A DNA stretch of 47,584 nucleotides, from NCBI RefSeq assembly GCF_003574355.1, contig NZ_QWLB01000029.1, positions 1 to 47,584 of the forward strand. Direction: 5' to 3'. The translations under genes and the position numbers were made by a program. This document shows, piece after piece, positions 40,912 to 47,584 of this stretch. Each line of letters starts with the position of its first letter. Position 1 is the first letter of the stretch. The notes below the pieces were generated by a model. The model worked only from the letters and a program-made list of their open reading frames with translations, had not been told where the DNA came from and made no database searches. This stretch comes from Meiothermus granaticius NBRC 107808 (GTDB lineage: Bacteria; Deinococcota; Deinococci; Deinococcales; Thermaceae).

Positions 40912-41571
40912 TCAGTAACCGCTGGTTTGCCCACCCTGCACCAACACCACCCCGCTCGAGGTCCCCAGTCGCTCGGCTCCGGCTTCGATCATGGCCCAGG
41001 CCGTCTGGGGGTCACGCACCCCACCGGCGGCCTTGATCTTGGCCCGGCCCCGGGCCACCGCGCTGAGCAACCGCACATCCTCGAGGCTGGCCCCGCGCGG
41101 GCCGAAGCCGGTGGAGGTTTTGAGAAAGTCCGCACCCCCAGCGATGGCCGCTTCAGCCGCGTTGCGAATCTCCCCCTCGTCCAGATAACCGGTCTCGAGG
41201 ATGGTTTTGAGCACATGTCCGGGCACTGCCTCGCGCACCGCCCGGACATCGGCTTCTATGGCTTTCCAGTCGTGGGCCTTGGCCTGCCCAAGGTGAATTA
41301 CCATGTCCAGCTCATCCGCACCCAAGGCGGCCATCTGGGCGGCCTCGAGGGCCTTGGTGGCGCTCAAGGAGACCCCCTGGGGGAAGCCGATCACGCTGAC
41401 CACCTTGACCGCCGAGGCCTGGAGCTCGAGCCGGGCCTGCCGCACCCAGGAGGGCTGCACGCATACCGCAAAAAATCCGTACTGCACCGCCTCAGCGCAC
41501 AAGGCATGGATCTCAGCCAGGGTGGCGGTGGGTTTGAGCAGGGTTTGATCGATATAAGAGGCTAAGTTCAC
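40912..41571 (-). CDS. deoC: Deoxyribose-phosphate aldolase
   Basis: 219 aa, GTG start with TAGGAT ending 7 nt before. It splits 2-deoxyribose-5-phosphate to glyceraldehyde-3-phosphate and acetaldehyde. The Schiff-base Lys is in DFLKTSTGFGPRGAS; the proton-relay Asp is in ALGADELDMVIHLG, and the second Lys in AKIKAAGGVRD. The length is typical. It diverges from the TetR gene. Between its stop and maf lies a weak CCCAA/TTGGG hairpin but no clear terminator. Confidence 0.96.
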   Translation of the reverse strand: MNLASYIDQTLLKPTATLAEIHALCAEAVQYGFFAVCVQPSWVRQARLELQASAVKVVSVIGFPQGVSLSATKALEAAQMAALGADELDMVIHLGQAKAHDWKAIEADVRAVREAVPGHVLKTILETGYLDEGEIRNAAEAAIAGGADFLKTSTGFGPRGASLEDVRLLSAVARGRAKIKAAGGVRDPQTAWAMIEAGAERLGTSSGVVLVQGGQTSGY

Positions 41572-41578
41572 AGCCTCT

Positions 41579-41584
41579 ATCCTA
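41579..41584 (-). promoter_or_regulatory. -10 box of deoC
   Basis: TAGGAT on the minus strand, 7 nt before GTG 41571. Confidence 0.45.
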
Positions 41585-41636
41585 CGGCCAAATATGGAGA
41601 TTGGGGCGGGCTAGGCCTTTTCAGTCCCCTAAACCC

Positions 41637-41680
41637 TGTTCAAATAGTGATTGGCAGAACAAGACAGACTCCGGTACAAT
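41637..41680 (+). promoter_or_regulatory. Promoter and possible operator of the TetR gene
   Basis: TTGGCA (41651-41656), an 18-bp spacer, TACAAT (41675-41680) and 6 nt to ATG 41687: a clear leaderless promoter. TGTTC-N15-GAACA (41637-41661) overlaps the -35 box and could be a self-operator. Confidence 0.65.
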
Positions 41681-41686
41681 TCAGCC

Positions 41687-42337
41687 ATGCTCAGCCTTCG
41701 GGAGCGACAAAAACAACGCCGCCGCGACCGCATTTTTCGTACGGCCATTGCCCTGTTTCGGGAGAAGGGTTTTCAGGAGACCACCGCCACCGATATCGCC
41801 AAGGCCTCGCATGTGAGCCGGGGGACATTTTTCAACTACTACCCCTATAAGGAAGCGGTGCTGCTGGACTTCGGCGCGCAGATGTTGGCGGAGCTGCGGG
41901 AGGCGGCCATGGCGGAGCTGGCCCAGGGGGATCCACCGCTGGACGTGCTTCACCGCCTATGGGAGCGCTTGGCCGAGATGAGTGAGCGGGAGCGTGGGTT
42001 GCTCTCGCCCCTGGCCTATGAGTTTTTGAATCCCGACCCCAAGCGGGCCAAGGCGGCCTTTGAGGCCTTGCTGCTGGGCGACTTGATCGCTGATATTCTG
42101 CGCCCTTTGAAGCTGCGCAAGCGCTTGCGGGAGGACATGTCTTTGGAGCGCATCTCGCGCTCGTTGGCGGATGTCTACCTGTTGGCCTTTTTGCGCTGGG
42201 CCAGCTATGTGCCGGGCCGTAGCCTCAAGGACGAGATGATGAAGTTTCTCGACCTGCTGATGGAAGGGGCCATCAGCCGCAGCATTCGCCGCACCAAGAT
42301 CACCCGGGTCAGCGCTTTGGCTCGAGCGGAGGGCTAG
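41687..42337 (+). CDS. TetR-family transcriptional regulator
   Basis: 216 aa from ATG 41687; an upstream in-frame ATG at 41651 would sit in the -35 box. The HTH is standard (FQETTATDIAKASHVSRGTF, then FNYYPYKEAVL). The ligand-binding domain is helical and not assignable. A very basic N-terminus (RERQKQRRRDR) and a basic C-terminal tail (SIRRTKITR) flank it. No transporter or enzyme gene is cotranscribed. It may act on divergent deoC, itself, or distant genes. Confidence 0.92.
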   Translation: MLSLRERQKQRRRDRIFRTAIALFREKGFQETTATDIAKASHVSRGTFFNYYPYKEAVLLDFGAQMLAELREAAMAELAQGDPPLDVLHRLWERLAEMSERERGLLSPLAYEFLNPDPKRAKAAFEALLLGDLIADILRPLKLRKRLREDMSLERISRSLADVYLLAFLRWASYVPGRSLKDEMMKFLDLLMEGAISRSIRRTKITRVSALARAEG

Positions 42338-42366
42338 CCGAGCCGTGGAGCCCCTGAAGGGGTGCC

Positions 42367-43413
42367 CTAGGTCACCCGCTTGATCACCGCCAGGGCCTCG
42401 AGCACATCGGCTTCGGAAAAAGGCTTGGGGATATGGGTGAGGCGCAGGGGGCGCACGAACAACCCCCTGGGGGGGGTGTCGGAGAGCGTCCAAATCGGCA
42501 CAAAGCGCCCATTGGTTAGCCTGCGAATTTGGCGGGCTCGCTCGGCAAGGGCCTCCCCCTCGAGCAGAACCCCTTGGGGTTTGAGGCCTTCGATCATCCG
42601 CTTGGCGCTCTCCAGATCCTGGGGCAGGAGCACCCGGTAACGGGCCCGCTCGAGGGTCACCAGCAGCAGGCGGCGGATCAGCATCGAGTCGGAGAGCACC
42701 AGGATCAGGGGATCCTGCGGGCGAACCTCCGCCTCGCGCAAGAGGCCCCGGCTGGTCAGCTCGTAGAGCACGTGATAGACCTGCTCCTCGGGAAGGTCGC
42801 ACTCCAGCGCGATGGATTTGGCCCGTTTTAGGCCATCCACGCGCTCGAGCACACTCCAGGCATCCGAGGAGAGGGTGTGGCGGGTGGGGTCCCCCACCAG
42901 TTGCAGCACTGCTTCCGGCTCGACCCGGCCCCGCATCCACTCGTCGAGCCGCCGCAGCGACTCGATCAGCATGGTGCTGGTGTCCGCCACCCCTGGCAGC
43001 AAGACCTGCGAGGCGTTTACCGACACCGGCTCGAGCAGAATCTCCCCCTCGCGCTGCCCCAGCAGGGTGGCCAGGGCCTCGAGAATTTGCGCATGCAACA
43101 CATCATTGAGCTCGTCTTCGGTGATGAGCCCTTCCTGCAGGGCGAGGTGACCCAGAGGGGTTCCAGGGTTCTCCTGCTGCTGCATGCGCACCAGCTTCTG
43201 AACCTGCTCCAGGGTGAGGTAGTCAAAGCGCACCAGGTATTCCCCCAGATGGGGCCCCGGCACCGTTTGCACGTAGGCCATCCGCCCTTCGCGCAGGTGA
43301 ATTCGGCCCTTGGCCTCGCGGGCCTCGATGCTGATGGTGGCGCTTTTCTTGTTGCTCTCGAGACTGCGCAGCAGATCCCCTAGTTCGATCTCACCAATGC
43401 TGGCCCGAATCAT
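42367..43413 (-). CDS. PATAN (DUF4388) protein with a degenerate receiver domain
   Basis: 348 aa from ATG 43413 with SD AGGGAG; the frame before it is ignored. Residues 1-130 are a DUF4388/PATAN domain (IRASIGEIELGDLLRSLESN, then GRIHLREGRMAYVQT and LALQEGLITEDELNDVL). Residues of about 183-228 look like a winged helix. Residues 235-348 have a CheY-like fold ending LTHIPKPFSEADVLEAL, with the conserved Lys330-Pro331. The phospho-acceptor Asp is replaced by Glu285 (GVLLEGEAL), so it should be a pseudo-receiver. PATAN proteins occur in signalling and twitching-motility systems. Target unknown. It follows ruvB by 87 nt. Confidence 0.82.
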   Translation of the reverse strand: MIRASIGEIELGDLLRSLESNKKSATISIEAREAKGRIHLREGRMAYVQTVPGPHLGEYLVRFDYLTLEQVQKLVRMQQQENPGTPLGHLALQEGLITEDELNDVLHAQILEALATLLGQREGEILLEPVSVNASQVLLPGVADTSTMLIESLRRLDEWMRGRVEPEAVLQLVGDPTRHTLSSDAWSVLERVDGLKRAKSIALECDLPEEQVYHVLYELTSRGLLREAEVRPQDPLILVLSDSMLIRRLLLVTLERARYRVLLPQDLESAKRMIEGLKPQGVLLEGEALAERARQIRRLTNGRFVPIWTLSDTPPRGLFVRPLRLTHIPKPFSEADVLEALAVIKRVT

Positions 43414-43417
43414 AGCT

Positions 43418-43444
43418 CCCTGGCTGTACCATCTTATGCCAGGG
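43418..43444 (-). promoter_or_regulatory. Inverted repeat around the -10 box of the PATAN gene
   Basis: CCCTGGC-N13-GCCAGGG. The spacer holds TAAGAT (43436-43431 on the minus strand), and the arm nearer the ATG contains the SD. It could be an operator or a short RNA hairpin. Confidence 0.5.
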
Positions 43445-43500
43445 CGTTTCCAGAGTGGGTTTATATGGGGCCCCACCCGGCCCAGCGGGGGAAGCGGGGC

Positions 43501-44520
43501 TCACTCGCTGCCCTTCAGGGTTCGCGCCCACTCCTCGAGCAGCCGGGGTTGCTCAGGCAGGGGATACCCCAGATGCTCATAAGCCCGCTCGGTGGCCTGC
43601 CGACCTCGAGGGGTGCGCTTCAGCAGCCCGAGCTGGATCAGGTAGGGTTCGTGGACCTCCTCCAGGGTTTGCGGGTCCTCGGAAAGCGCGGTGGCCAGCG
43701 TGTCCAACCCCACCGGCCCCCCGGCGAAGCGCTCGATCAGGGTTTGGAGGATTACCCGATCCCGCCGCTCCAGGCCCAGGGCGTCCAGCCCCAGGGCATC
43801 CAAGGCCTCTCGGGCTCGAGCGGTGCTGATGCGCGGCTCACGGGCCACTTCAGCGAAATCGCGCACCCGGCGGAACAAGCGCTTGGCGATGCGCATGGTG
43901 CCCCGAGAGCGGTGCCCAATCTCCAGAGCCGCTTCGGGCTCAATCTCGAGCTCGACCAGTCGGGCGTCGCGCTGTACACCCAAGGCAAGCTCGTCCTCGG
44001 TGTAGAACTCCAGGTGCTCGATGATGCCAAAGCGGCTGCGCAGCGGGCCGGAGATCAGGCCGGGGCGGGTGGTGGCCCCAATCAAGGTGAAGCGGGGCAG
44101 ATCCAGGCGCAGGGTGCGGGCGGCCGGGCCTTGACCGATCACGATGTCAATTTTAAAGTCCTCCATCGCGGGGTAGAGGTGCTCCTCCGCCGCGGTGGAG
44201 AGGCGGTGAATCTCGTCAATAAAGAGGATATCCCCCTCCTCGAGGGAATTGGTGACGATGGCGGCGAGATCCCCCGGCTTCTCAATCGCGGGGCCGCTGG
44301 TAACGCGGATATTCACCCCCAGCTCGTTGGCAATCACGTGGGCCAGCGTGGTCTTGCCCAACCCAGGCGGGCCAAACAGCAGCATGTGATCGAGGGGCTC
44401 CTCGCGGTTTTTAGCGGCCTGTAAATAAATCTGGAGTTTTTCTTTGAGCCGCTTCTGGCCCACGTACTCCTCGAGGCGGCGCGGTCTGAGGGTGATATCG
44501 CCTTCCACGTTTCCCATCAT
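43501..44520 (-). CDS. ruvB: Holliday junction DNA helicase RuvB
   Basis: 339 aa (or one shorter: it starts ATG ATG). The AAA+ motor that drives branch migration with RuvA. Walker [19 protein letters not shown] (residues of about 50-67), Walker [12 protein letters not shown], sensor 1 [20 protein letters not shown] and the C-terminal winged helix with [26 protein letters not shown] lies 6 nt before the first ATG. ruvA and ruvC are not in the window. Confidence 0.97.
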   Translation of the reverse strand: MMGNVEGDITLRPRRLEEYVGQKRLKEKLQIYLQAAKNREEPLDHMLLFGPPGLGKTTLAHVIANELGVNIRVTSGPAIEKPGDLAAIVTNSLEEGDILFIDEIHRLSTAAEEHLYPAMEDFKIDIVIGQGPAARTLRLDLPRFTLIGATTRPGLISGPLRSRFGIIEHLEFYTEDELALGVQRDARLVELEIEPEAALEIGHRSRGTMRIAKRLFRRVRDFAEVAREPRISTARAREALDALGLDALGLERRDRVILQTLIERFAGGPVGLDTLATALSEDPQTLEEVHEPYLIQLGLLKRTPRGRQATERAYEHLGYPLPEQPRLLEEWARTLKGSE

Positions 44521-44526
44521 AACGCT

Positions 44527-44532
44527 TCTGTA
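44527..44532 (-). promoter_or_regulatory. -10 box of ruvB
   Basis: TACAGA on the minus strand, 6 nt before ATG 44520; last base differs from the usual T. Confidence 0.35.
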
Positions 44533-44621
44533 AAAAACATAACGAATTGGGGCCTGGCCGATTGTGACCGCAAGCGGCCAACCGGGGTTTCCTTTCTAAC
44601 CCTCCTAGGCTTTTTAGCCCC

Positions 44622-44627
44622 TAAGAT
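44622..44627 (+). promoter_or_regulatory. -10 box of the TapB-like gene
   Basis: TAAGAT, 6 nt before GTG 44634. Just upstream is GGCT-TTTT-AGCC (a short inverted repeat). Confidence 0.4.
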
Positions 44628-44633
44628 GTCGAG

Positions 44634-45314
44634 GTGTGGAAGATGATACTGGGAATTTGGCTGCTGGGTGCGTTGGCCCAGGCCCAGCTCTGCGACCAGC
44701 CGTTTTCTCCGGCTCGAGCGGGCTGGGAATGGCAGTACCGGATCAGCGGTGAGCACAACCTGACCTACTCGGTGCGTAAAACCCAGCTCACCGACTCTGG
44801 ATACGTCCTGCTTCAGCAGAGCCCGGATCGGCGGCAGGAGTCGCGCTTTCGCTGCACCCCTGAGGGGATTGTACCGACCGACTTTGGTGGGGGCGGGATT
44901 ACCGGTCGCAGCGGGGGAGATTTCGATGCCAACATCAAGATCCTGGATGTCAAGGGGGTACAGATCCCCGATTACGATACTTGGGTGGTGGGGGGCGGCT
45001 GGAAGTACGTCTTAACCCTGGGGGGGACTGCCCAGCAGGGGCCCCTGCGCTTCAATGTGGAAGGCAACATTGAAGCCGATCACCGCATCGTAGCCCTGGA
45101 AGCCATCACGGTGCCGGCAGGCCGGTTCACCGCCTATAAGGTGCAGATCACCACCCAGTTCCGGGTGGTGGGGAAAGCCGGTCCTATTGGTTTTCCCTTC
45201 AACCGAACCTTCGAGAGCACGGCTTGGTACGTAGAAGGGGTAGGGCTGGTGAAGACGGTATCCGGAAAGGACACCACCGAGCTCCTGTCGCTCAACAAGT
45301 CGGCTCGTCCATAG
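44634..45314 (+). CDS. Secreted TapB-like protein
   Basis: 226 aa from GTG 44634, or 223 from ATG 44643; the -10 spacing favours GTG. Signal peptide MWKMILGIWLLGALAQAQ. The mature part is beta-rich. The end (FESTAWYVEGVGLVKTVSGK) has the WYVEGVGLVK pattern of DUF3108/TapB-family proteins, whose role is unclear. Two Cys (LCDQPF, FRCTPEG) may form a disulfide. Its 3' end overlaps the convergent tsaD stop by 23 nt. Confidence 0.72.
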   Translation: MWKMILGIWLLGALAQAQLCDQPFSPARAGWEWQYRISGEHNLTYSVRKTQLTDSGYVLLQQSPDRRQESRFRCTPEGIVPTDFGGGGITGRSGGDFDANIKILDVKGVQIPDYDTWVVGGGWKYVLTLGGTAQQGPLRFNVEGNIEADHRIVALEAITVPAGRFTAYKVQITTQFRVVGKAGPIGFPFNRTFESTAWYVEGVGLVKTVSGKDTTELLSLNKSARP

Positions 45315-46278
45315 TCAAGGGGAGATAGGGTTGTGCGGGCACCTGCAGGGCACTGCCCTGACCCCTCCAGGTGTGCCCAGCGGCCAGGGCGATCATCGCG
45401 CCGTTGTCGGTGGCGAGGCCCGGAGGGGGGAAGAGCAACCGAAGCCCCGCGGCCTGCAGCCGCGCCCTCAGCGCTGAGTTTTGGGCCACCCCGCCGGCCA
45501 CCAGCAGGGTGGAGTGCCCGTGGCTTTTAGCCGCCCGCACCACCACAGAGGCCAGGTGTTCCACCGCTACCCGCTGAAACGCAGCCGCGATATCGGCTCG
45601 AGCGTAGCCCTTTTCCAAAGCCCGGGCCACCGCGGTTTTGAGCCCGGAAAAGCTGAAAGCCAGACCGCTTTGGTCCTTGAGCGGGAGGCTCAGAGGGACG
45701 CTTTGGGGATTGCCCTCTCGAGCCAGGCGTTCGATCTCTGGTCCCCCAGGGTATCCCAGGCCCAGCAGCCGGGCCACTTTGTCGAAGGCCTCGCCTGCGG
45801 CGTCGTCCATGGTCGCACCGAGGAGCTGATACTGCCCCCAAGCCCTAACCTCGAACAGGTGGGTATGCCCTCCGGAGGCTACCAGCGCCAAAAAGGGCGG
45901 GGTGACCTCGGGATGCTCGGCCAAGGCCGCGTAGAGGTGGCCCTCGAGGTGATGCACGGCCACAAAGGGTTTATCCAGGGCAAACGCCAAGCCTTTGCCA
46001 TAGGTATATCCCACCAATAAAGCCCCGATGAGCCCAGGTCCTTTGGTGGCGGCAACCAGGTCGAGGTCGTGTACCGAGATTCCGGCCTCCTGAAGAGCGG
46101 TCTGCACCAATGGGTCTATCACCCGGGTATGCTCTCGTGAGGCCAGCTCCGGCACAACCCCGCCGTGCCGCTGATGCAGCAGGGTTTGTGAAGCCACCCG
46201 GTTCGATACGACCCGGTCATCGCGTACCACCCCTACCCCAGTATCGTCGCAGGAGGTGTCAATGCCGAGGATCCACAT
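45292..46278 (-). CDS. tsaD: tRNA N6-adenosine threonylcarbamoyltransferase
   Basis: 328 aa from ATG 46278. It transfers the threonylcarbamoyl group to A37 of ANN-decoding tRNAs, working with TsaB and TsaE. It opens with WILGIDTSCDDTGVGVV; the metal-binding pair is in VHHLEGHLYA. LVASGGHTHLF, GEAFDKVARLLGLGYPGGPE and VAGGVAQNSALR are family signatures. The frame stays open far upstream as a shadow of moxR; the promoter fixes the start. Confidence 0.97.
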   Translation of the reverse strand: MWILGIDTSCDDTGVGVVRDDRVVSNRVASQTLLHQRHGGVVPELASREHTRVIDPLVQTALQEAGISVHDLDLVAATKGPGLIGALLVGYTYGKGLAFALDKPFVAVHHLEGHLYAALAEHPEVTPPFLALVASGGHTHLFEVRAWGQYQLLGATMDDAAGEAFDKVARLLGLGYPGGPEIERLAREGNPQSVPLSLPLKDQSGLAFSFSGLKTAVARALEKGYARADIAAAFQRVAVEHLASVVVRAAKSHGHSTLLVAGGVAQNSALRARLQAAGLRLLFPPPGLATDNGAMIALAAGHTWRGQGSALQVPAQPYLPLTMDEPTC

Positions 46279-46284
46279 CGCCCC

Positions 46285-46313
46285 ATTGTCGAGGCTGTGG
46301 CCCCAAGTGTCGA
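46285..46313 (-). promoter_or_regulatory. Leaderless promoter of tsaD
   Basis: On the minus strand TCGACA (46313-46308), a 17-bp spacer, GACAAT (46290-46285), then 6 nt to ATG 46278. Confidence 0.6.
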
Positions 46314-46344
46314 GGGGGACAGGTTTCATTCGGCTGGCCCAGGG

Positions 46345-46350
46345 TATATT
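46345..46350 (+). promoter_or_regulatory. -10 box of moxR
   Basis: TATATT, 6 nt before GTG 46357. It decides the start against the longer frame from 46297. Confidence 0.5.
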
Positions 46351-46356
46351 CAAACC

Positions 46357-47265
46357 GTGAGCGAAGCCCGCGCCCTGTTGCTGAGTTTGGAAGCCTCGCT
46401 GTCCTCGGTGTTGTTTGGTCAGGAGCGGGTGATTCGTGAGCTGCTGGCCACGGCGGTGGCTGGGGGGCATGCCCTTTTGGAGGGGCTCCCAGGATTGGGA
46501 AAAACCCTCTTGGCCAAGGCCTTCGCTCAGGCTTCCGGTTTGAGCTATCGCCGCATCCAGTTCACCCCGGATCTGCTGCCAGCGGACGTGACCGGAACGG
46601 AGATCCTCGAGGGGAGTGGGTTTGTGTTTCGGCCGGGGCCCCTGTTTGCCCAGGTGGTTCTGGCCGATGAGATCAATCGAGCCACCCCCAAAACCCAATC
46701 GGCCCTGCTGGAGGCCATGCAGGAGGGAGGGGTTACGGTCAGCGGGATACGGCATCCTCTGCCGGAGCCCTTTTTGGTGCTGGCCACCCAAAACCCGCTC
46801 GAGCTCGAGGGCACCTACCCCTTGCCCGAGGCCCAGCTCGACCGCTTCATGACCAAGATTCGGGTTCAAGCCCCGCCCAGGGCGGTCTGGGTGCGGATTC
46901 TCTCTGAAGAACCGGCTTCTCCTCAGACGGTGGTGGGCCTGGACTGGGCTGCGGCCAAAGCCGACGGGGCCAAGGTGGTGGTGAGCCAGCCGATTCTGGA
47001 GGCCATTGCCAATACCGCTCAGCTCGCTTCGGAGGAGCGCCACCTGCGAATGGGGCTCTCGCCTCGAGGGGCCAAAGCCTGGCTGGCCCTGGCCCGCAGC
47101 CTGGCCTATCTGGCTGGCCGTGCGCACCTGGACTGGGAGGATCTGCGCTCGGCGGCCCTGCCGGCGCTGTCGCACCGCCTGCTCTTGACCGAGGAGGCCC
47201 AGTTCGAGGGGGTACAGGTGGAATCCCTTCTCCAAGACCTGCTGCGCCGCACCATGCCCAAATAG
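46357..47265 (+). CDS. MoxR-family AAA+ ATPase
   Basis: 302 aa from GTG 46357. Walker A is LEGLPGLGKTLLAKAFAQA near residue 38; Walker B is VVLADEINRATPKTQSALLE; FLVLATQNPLELEGTYPLPE is the sensor/lid region with AQLDRFMTKI after it. MoxR ATPases act as chaperones that load metal or activate von Willebrand-type partners. The next gene, 4 nt after, encodes a DUF58 protein, the usual partner. Target system unknown; the rest of the operon lies outside the window. Confidence 0.94.
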   Translation: MSEARALLLSLEASLSSVLFGQERVIRELLATAVAGGHALLEGLPGLGKTLLAKAFAQASGLSYRRIQFTPDLLPADVTGTEILEGSGFVFRPGPLFAQVVLADEINRATPKTQSALLEAMQEGGVTVSGIRHPLPEPFLVLATQNPLELEGTYPLPEAQLDRFMTKIRVQAPPRAVWVRILSEEPASPQTVVGLDWAAAKADGAKVVVSQPILEAIANTAQLASEERHLRMGLSPRGAKAWLALARSLAYLAGRAHLDWEDLRSAALPALSHRLLLTEEAQFEGVQVESLLQDLLRRTMPK

Positions 47266-47269
47266 GGGT

Positions 47270-47584
47270 ATGACCCGCTACCGTATTCGCACCCGCCCCA
47301 CCCAGCCCTTCGCTGGGGAGCGGGCGCAGGCCCGTCCAGGGCAGGGGCTCGAGTTTTACGAACTGCGCGGGTACACCCAGGGAGACGAGCCTCGTTTCAT
47401 TGACTGGCGGGCCTATGCCCGTACCGGGCGGCTGTACACCCGGGTTTTTCAGGCCGAGGTTCCGGCCCGGTTTCTCTTTTTCCTGGATGGCTCACCCAGC
47501 ATGAGGCTTTGGGGCAAAGCCGAGTATGCCCAAAAGGTGCTGGGGGTATTGGCCAGTGCGGCCAAGTCGGAGGGGGCTTTTTGG
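47270..47584 (+). CDS. DUF58 / vWA-like protein (partial, C-terminus off the right edge)
   Basis: 105 codons visible from ATG 47270. The DUF58 core is plain: GLEFYELRGYTQGDEPRFID, then WRAYARTGRLYTRVF and FLFFLDGSPSMRLWGKAEYA, where DGSPS is a metal-ion-dependent adhesion-like site (DxSxS). DUF58 proteins pair with MoxR ATPases. Spacing of 4 nt implies co-translation. No membrane segment precedes the domain in the visible part. Confidence 0.9.
   Translation, partial: MTRYRIRTRPTQPFAGERAQARPGQGLEFYELRGYTQGDEPRFIDWRAYARTGRLYTRVFQAEVPARFLFFLDGSPSMRLWGKAEYAQKVLGVLASAAKSEGAFW

Noticed and set aside
42345-42366. CCCC-TGAA-GGGG hairpin between the TetR and PATAN genes as a bidirectional terminator
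   Set aside because: Only four firm base pairs and no T-run on either strand.
46279-47235. Extension of tsaD to 647 aa
   Set aside because: The added part is antisense to moxR. TsaD proteins begin at WILGIDTSCD, and a promoter lies just before it.
1-47584. CRISPR arrays, insertion sequences, integrases and attachment sites
   Set aside because: No spaced direct repeats, transposase motifs or terminal inverted repeats were seen.

Overview
The window is ordinary chromosomal DNA of a GC-rich member of the Thermaceae, most probably a Meiothermus-like bacterium. The best marker is a gfh1 gene (anti-Gre factor with an Asp-rich coiled-coil tip, known from Thermus and Meiothermus) standing close to a true greA. 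Other signs are Thermus-style genes such as the DUF3417-type glucan phosphorylase, tightly packed genes with 4-nt overlaps, and many promoters whose -10 box lies only 6-10 nt before the start codon, so the mRNAs should be leaderless or nearly so. I see no rRNA, tRNA, CRISPR array, insertion sequence or prophage. No gene-free stretch exceeds about 210 bp.

Layout. 1-5.4 kb: a YkgJ-type cysteine-cluster protein (cut by the left edge), glucan phosphorylase glgP, methionine-salvage mtnA, a ComF-like protein and a DUF4258 protein. 5.4-8.3 kb: ribF with a Nudix hydrolase, a small orphan ORF and an FAD oxidoreductase. 8.4-11.7 kb: PEP carboxylase and a NYN/LabA-like protein. 11.7-15.4 kb (minus): a GntR/FCD regulator, a sugar-binding protein and two permeases, forming one ABC importer operon with a likely self-operator. 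15.5-17.8 kb: queA and an MFS transporter. 17.9-26.3 kb (minus): a MarR-controlled efflux operon (MarR, two TolC-like proteins, adaptor lipoprotein, 1179-aa RND pump, alpha/beta hydrolase).

26.5-30.5 kb: a zinc-finger protein, gfh1, lysS, a CDF metal exporter and greA, so two competing secondary-channel factors of RNA polymerase lie 2.5 kb apart. 30.5-34.5 kb: a large unknown membrane protein, a DapA-family aldolase and a two-domain LEA14-like lipoprotein. 34.5-37 kb: an Mrp-type Fe-S carrier ATPase followed by a SufR-like Fe-S sensing repressor, then a TauE/SafE permease. 37-41.6 kb (minus): deoC, then the elongation cluster maf-mreC-mreD-mrdA. 41.7-47.6 kb: a TetR regulator, a PATAN/pseudo-receiver protein, ruvB, a secreted TapB-like protein, tsaD, and a MoxR-DUF58 pair that runs off the right edge.

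The most unusual feature is the RND pump. Its cytoplasmic segment after TM4 is present three times in tandem with an exact 34-residue period, and it carries an extra hydrophobic hairpin between TM6 and TM7. Also notable are a hairpin that would mask the ribosome site of the first ABC permease, a palindrome at the mrp promoter next to a SufR-like gene, a pseudo-receiver with Glu at the phospho-acceptor position, and a strong excess of the hexamer CTCGAG in all frames.
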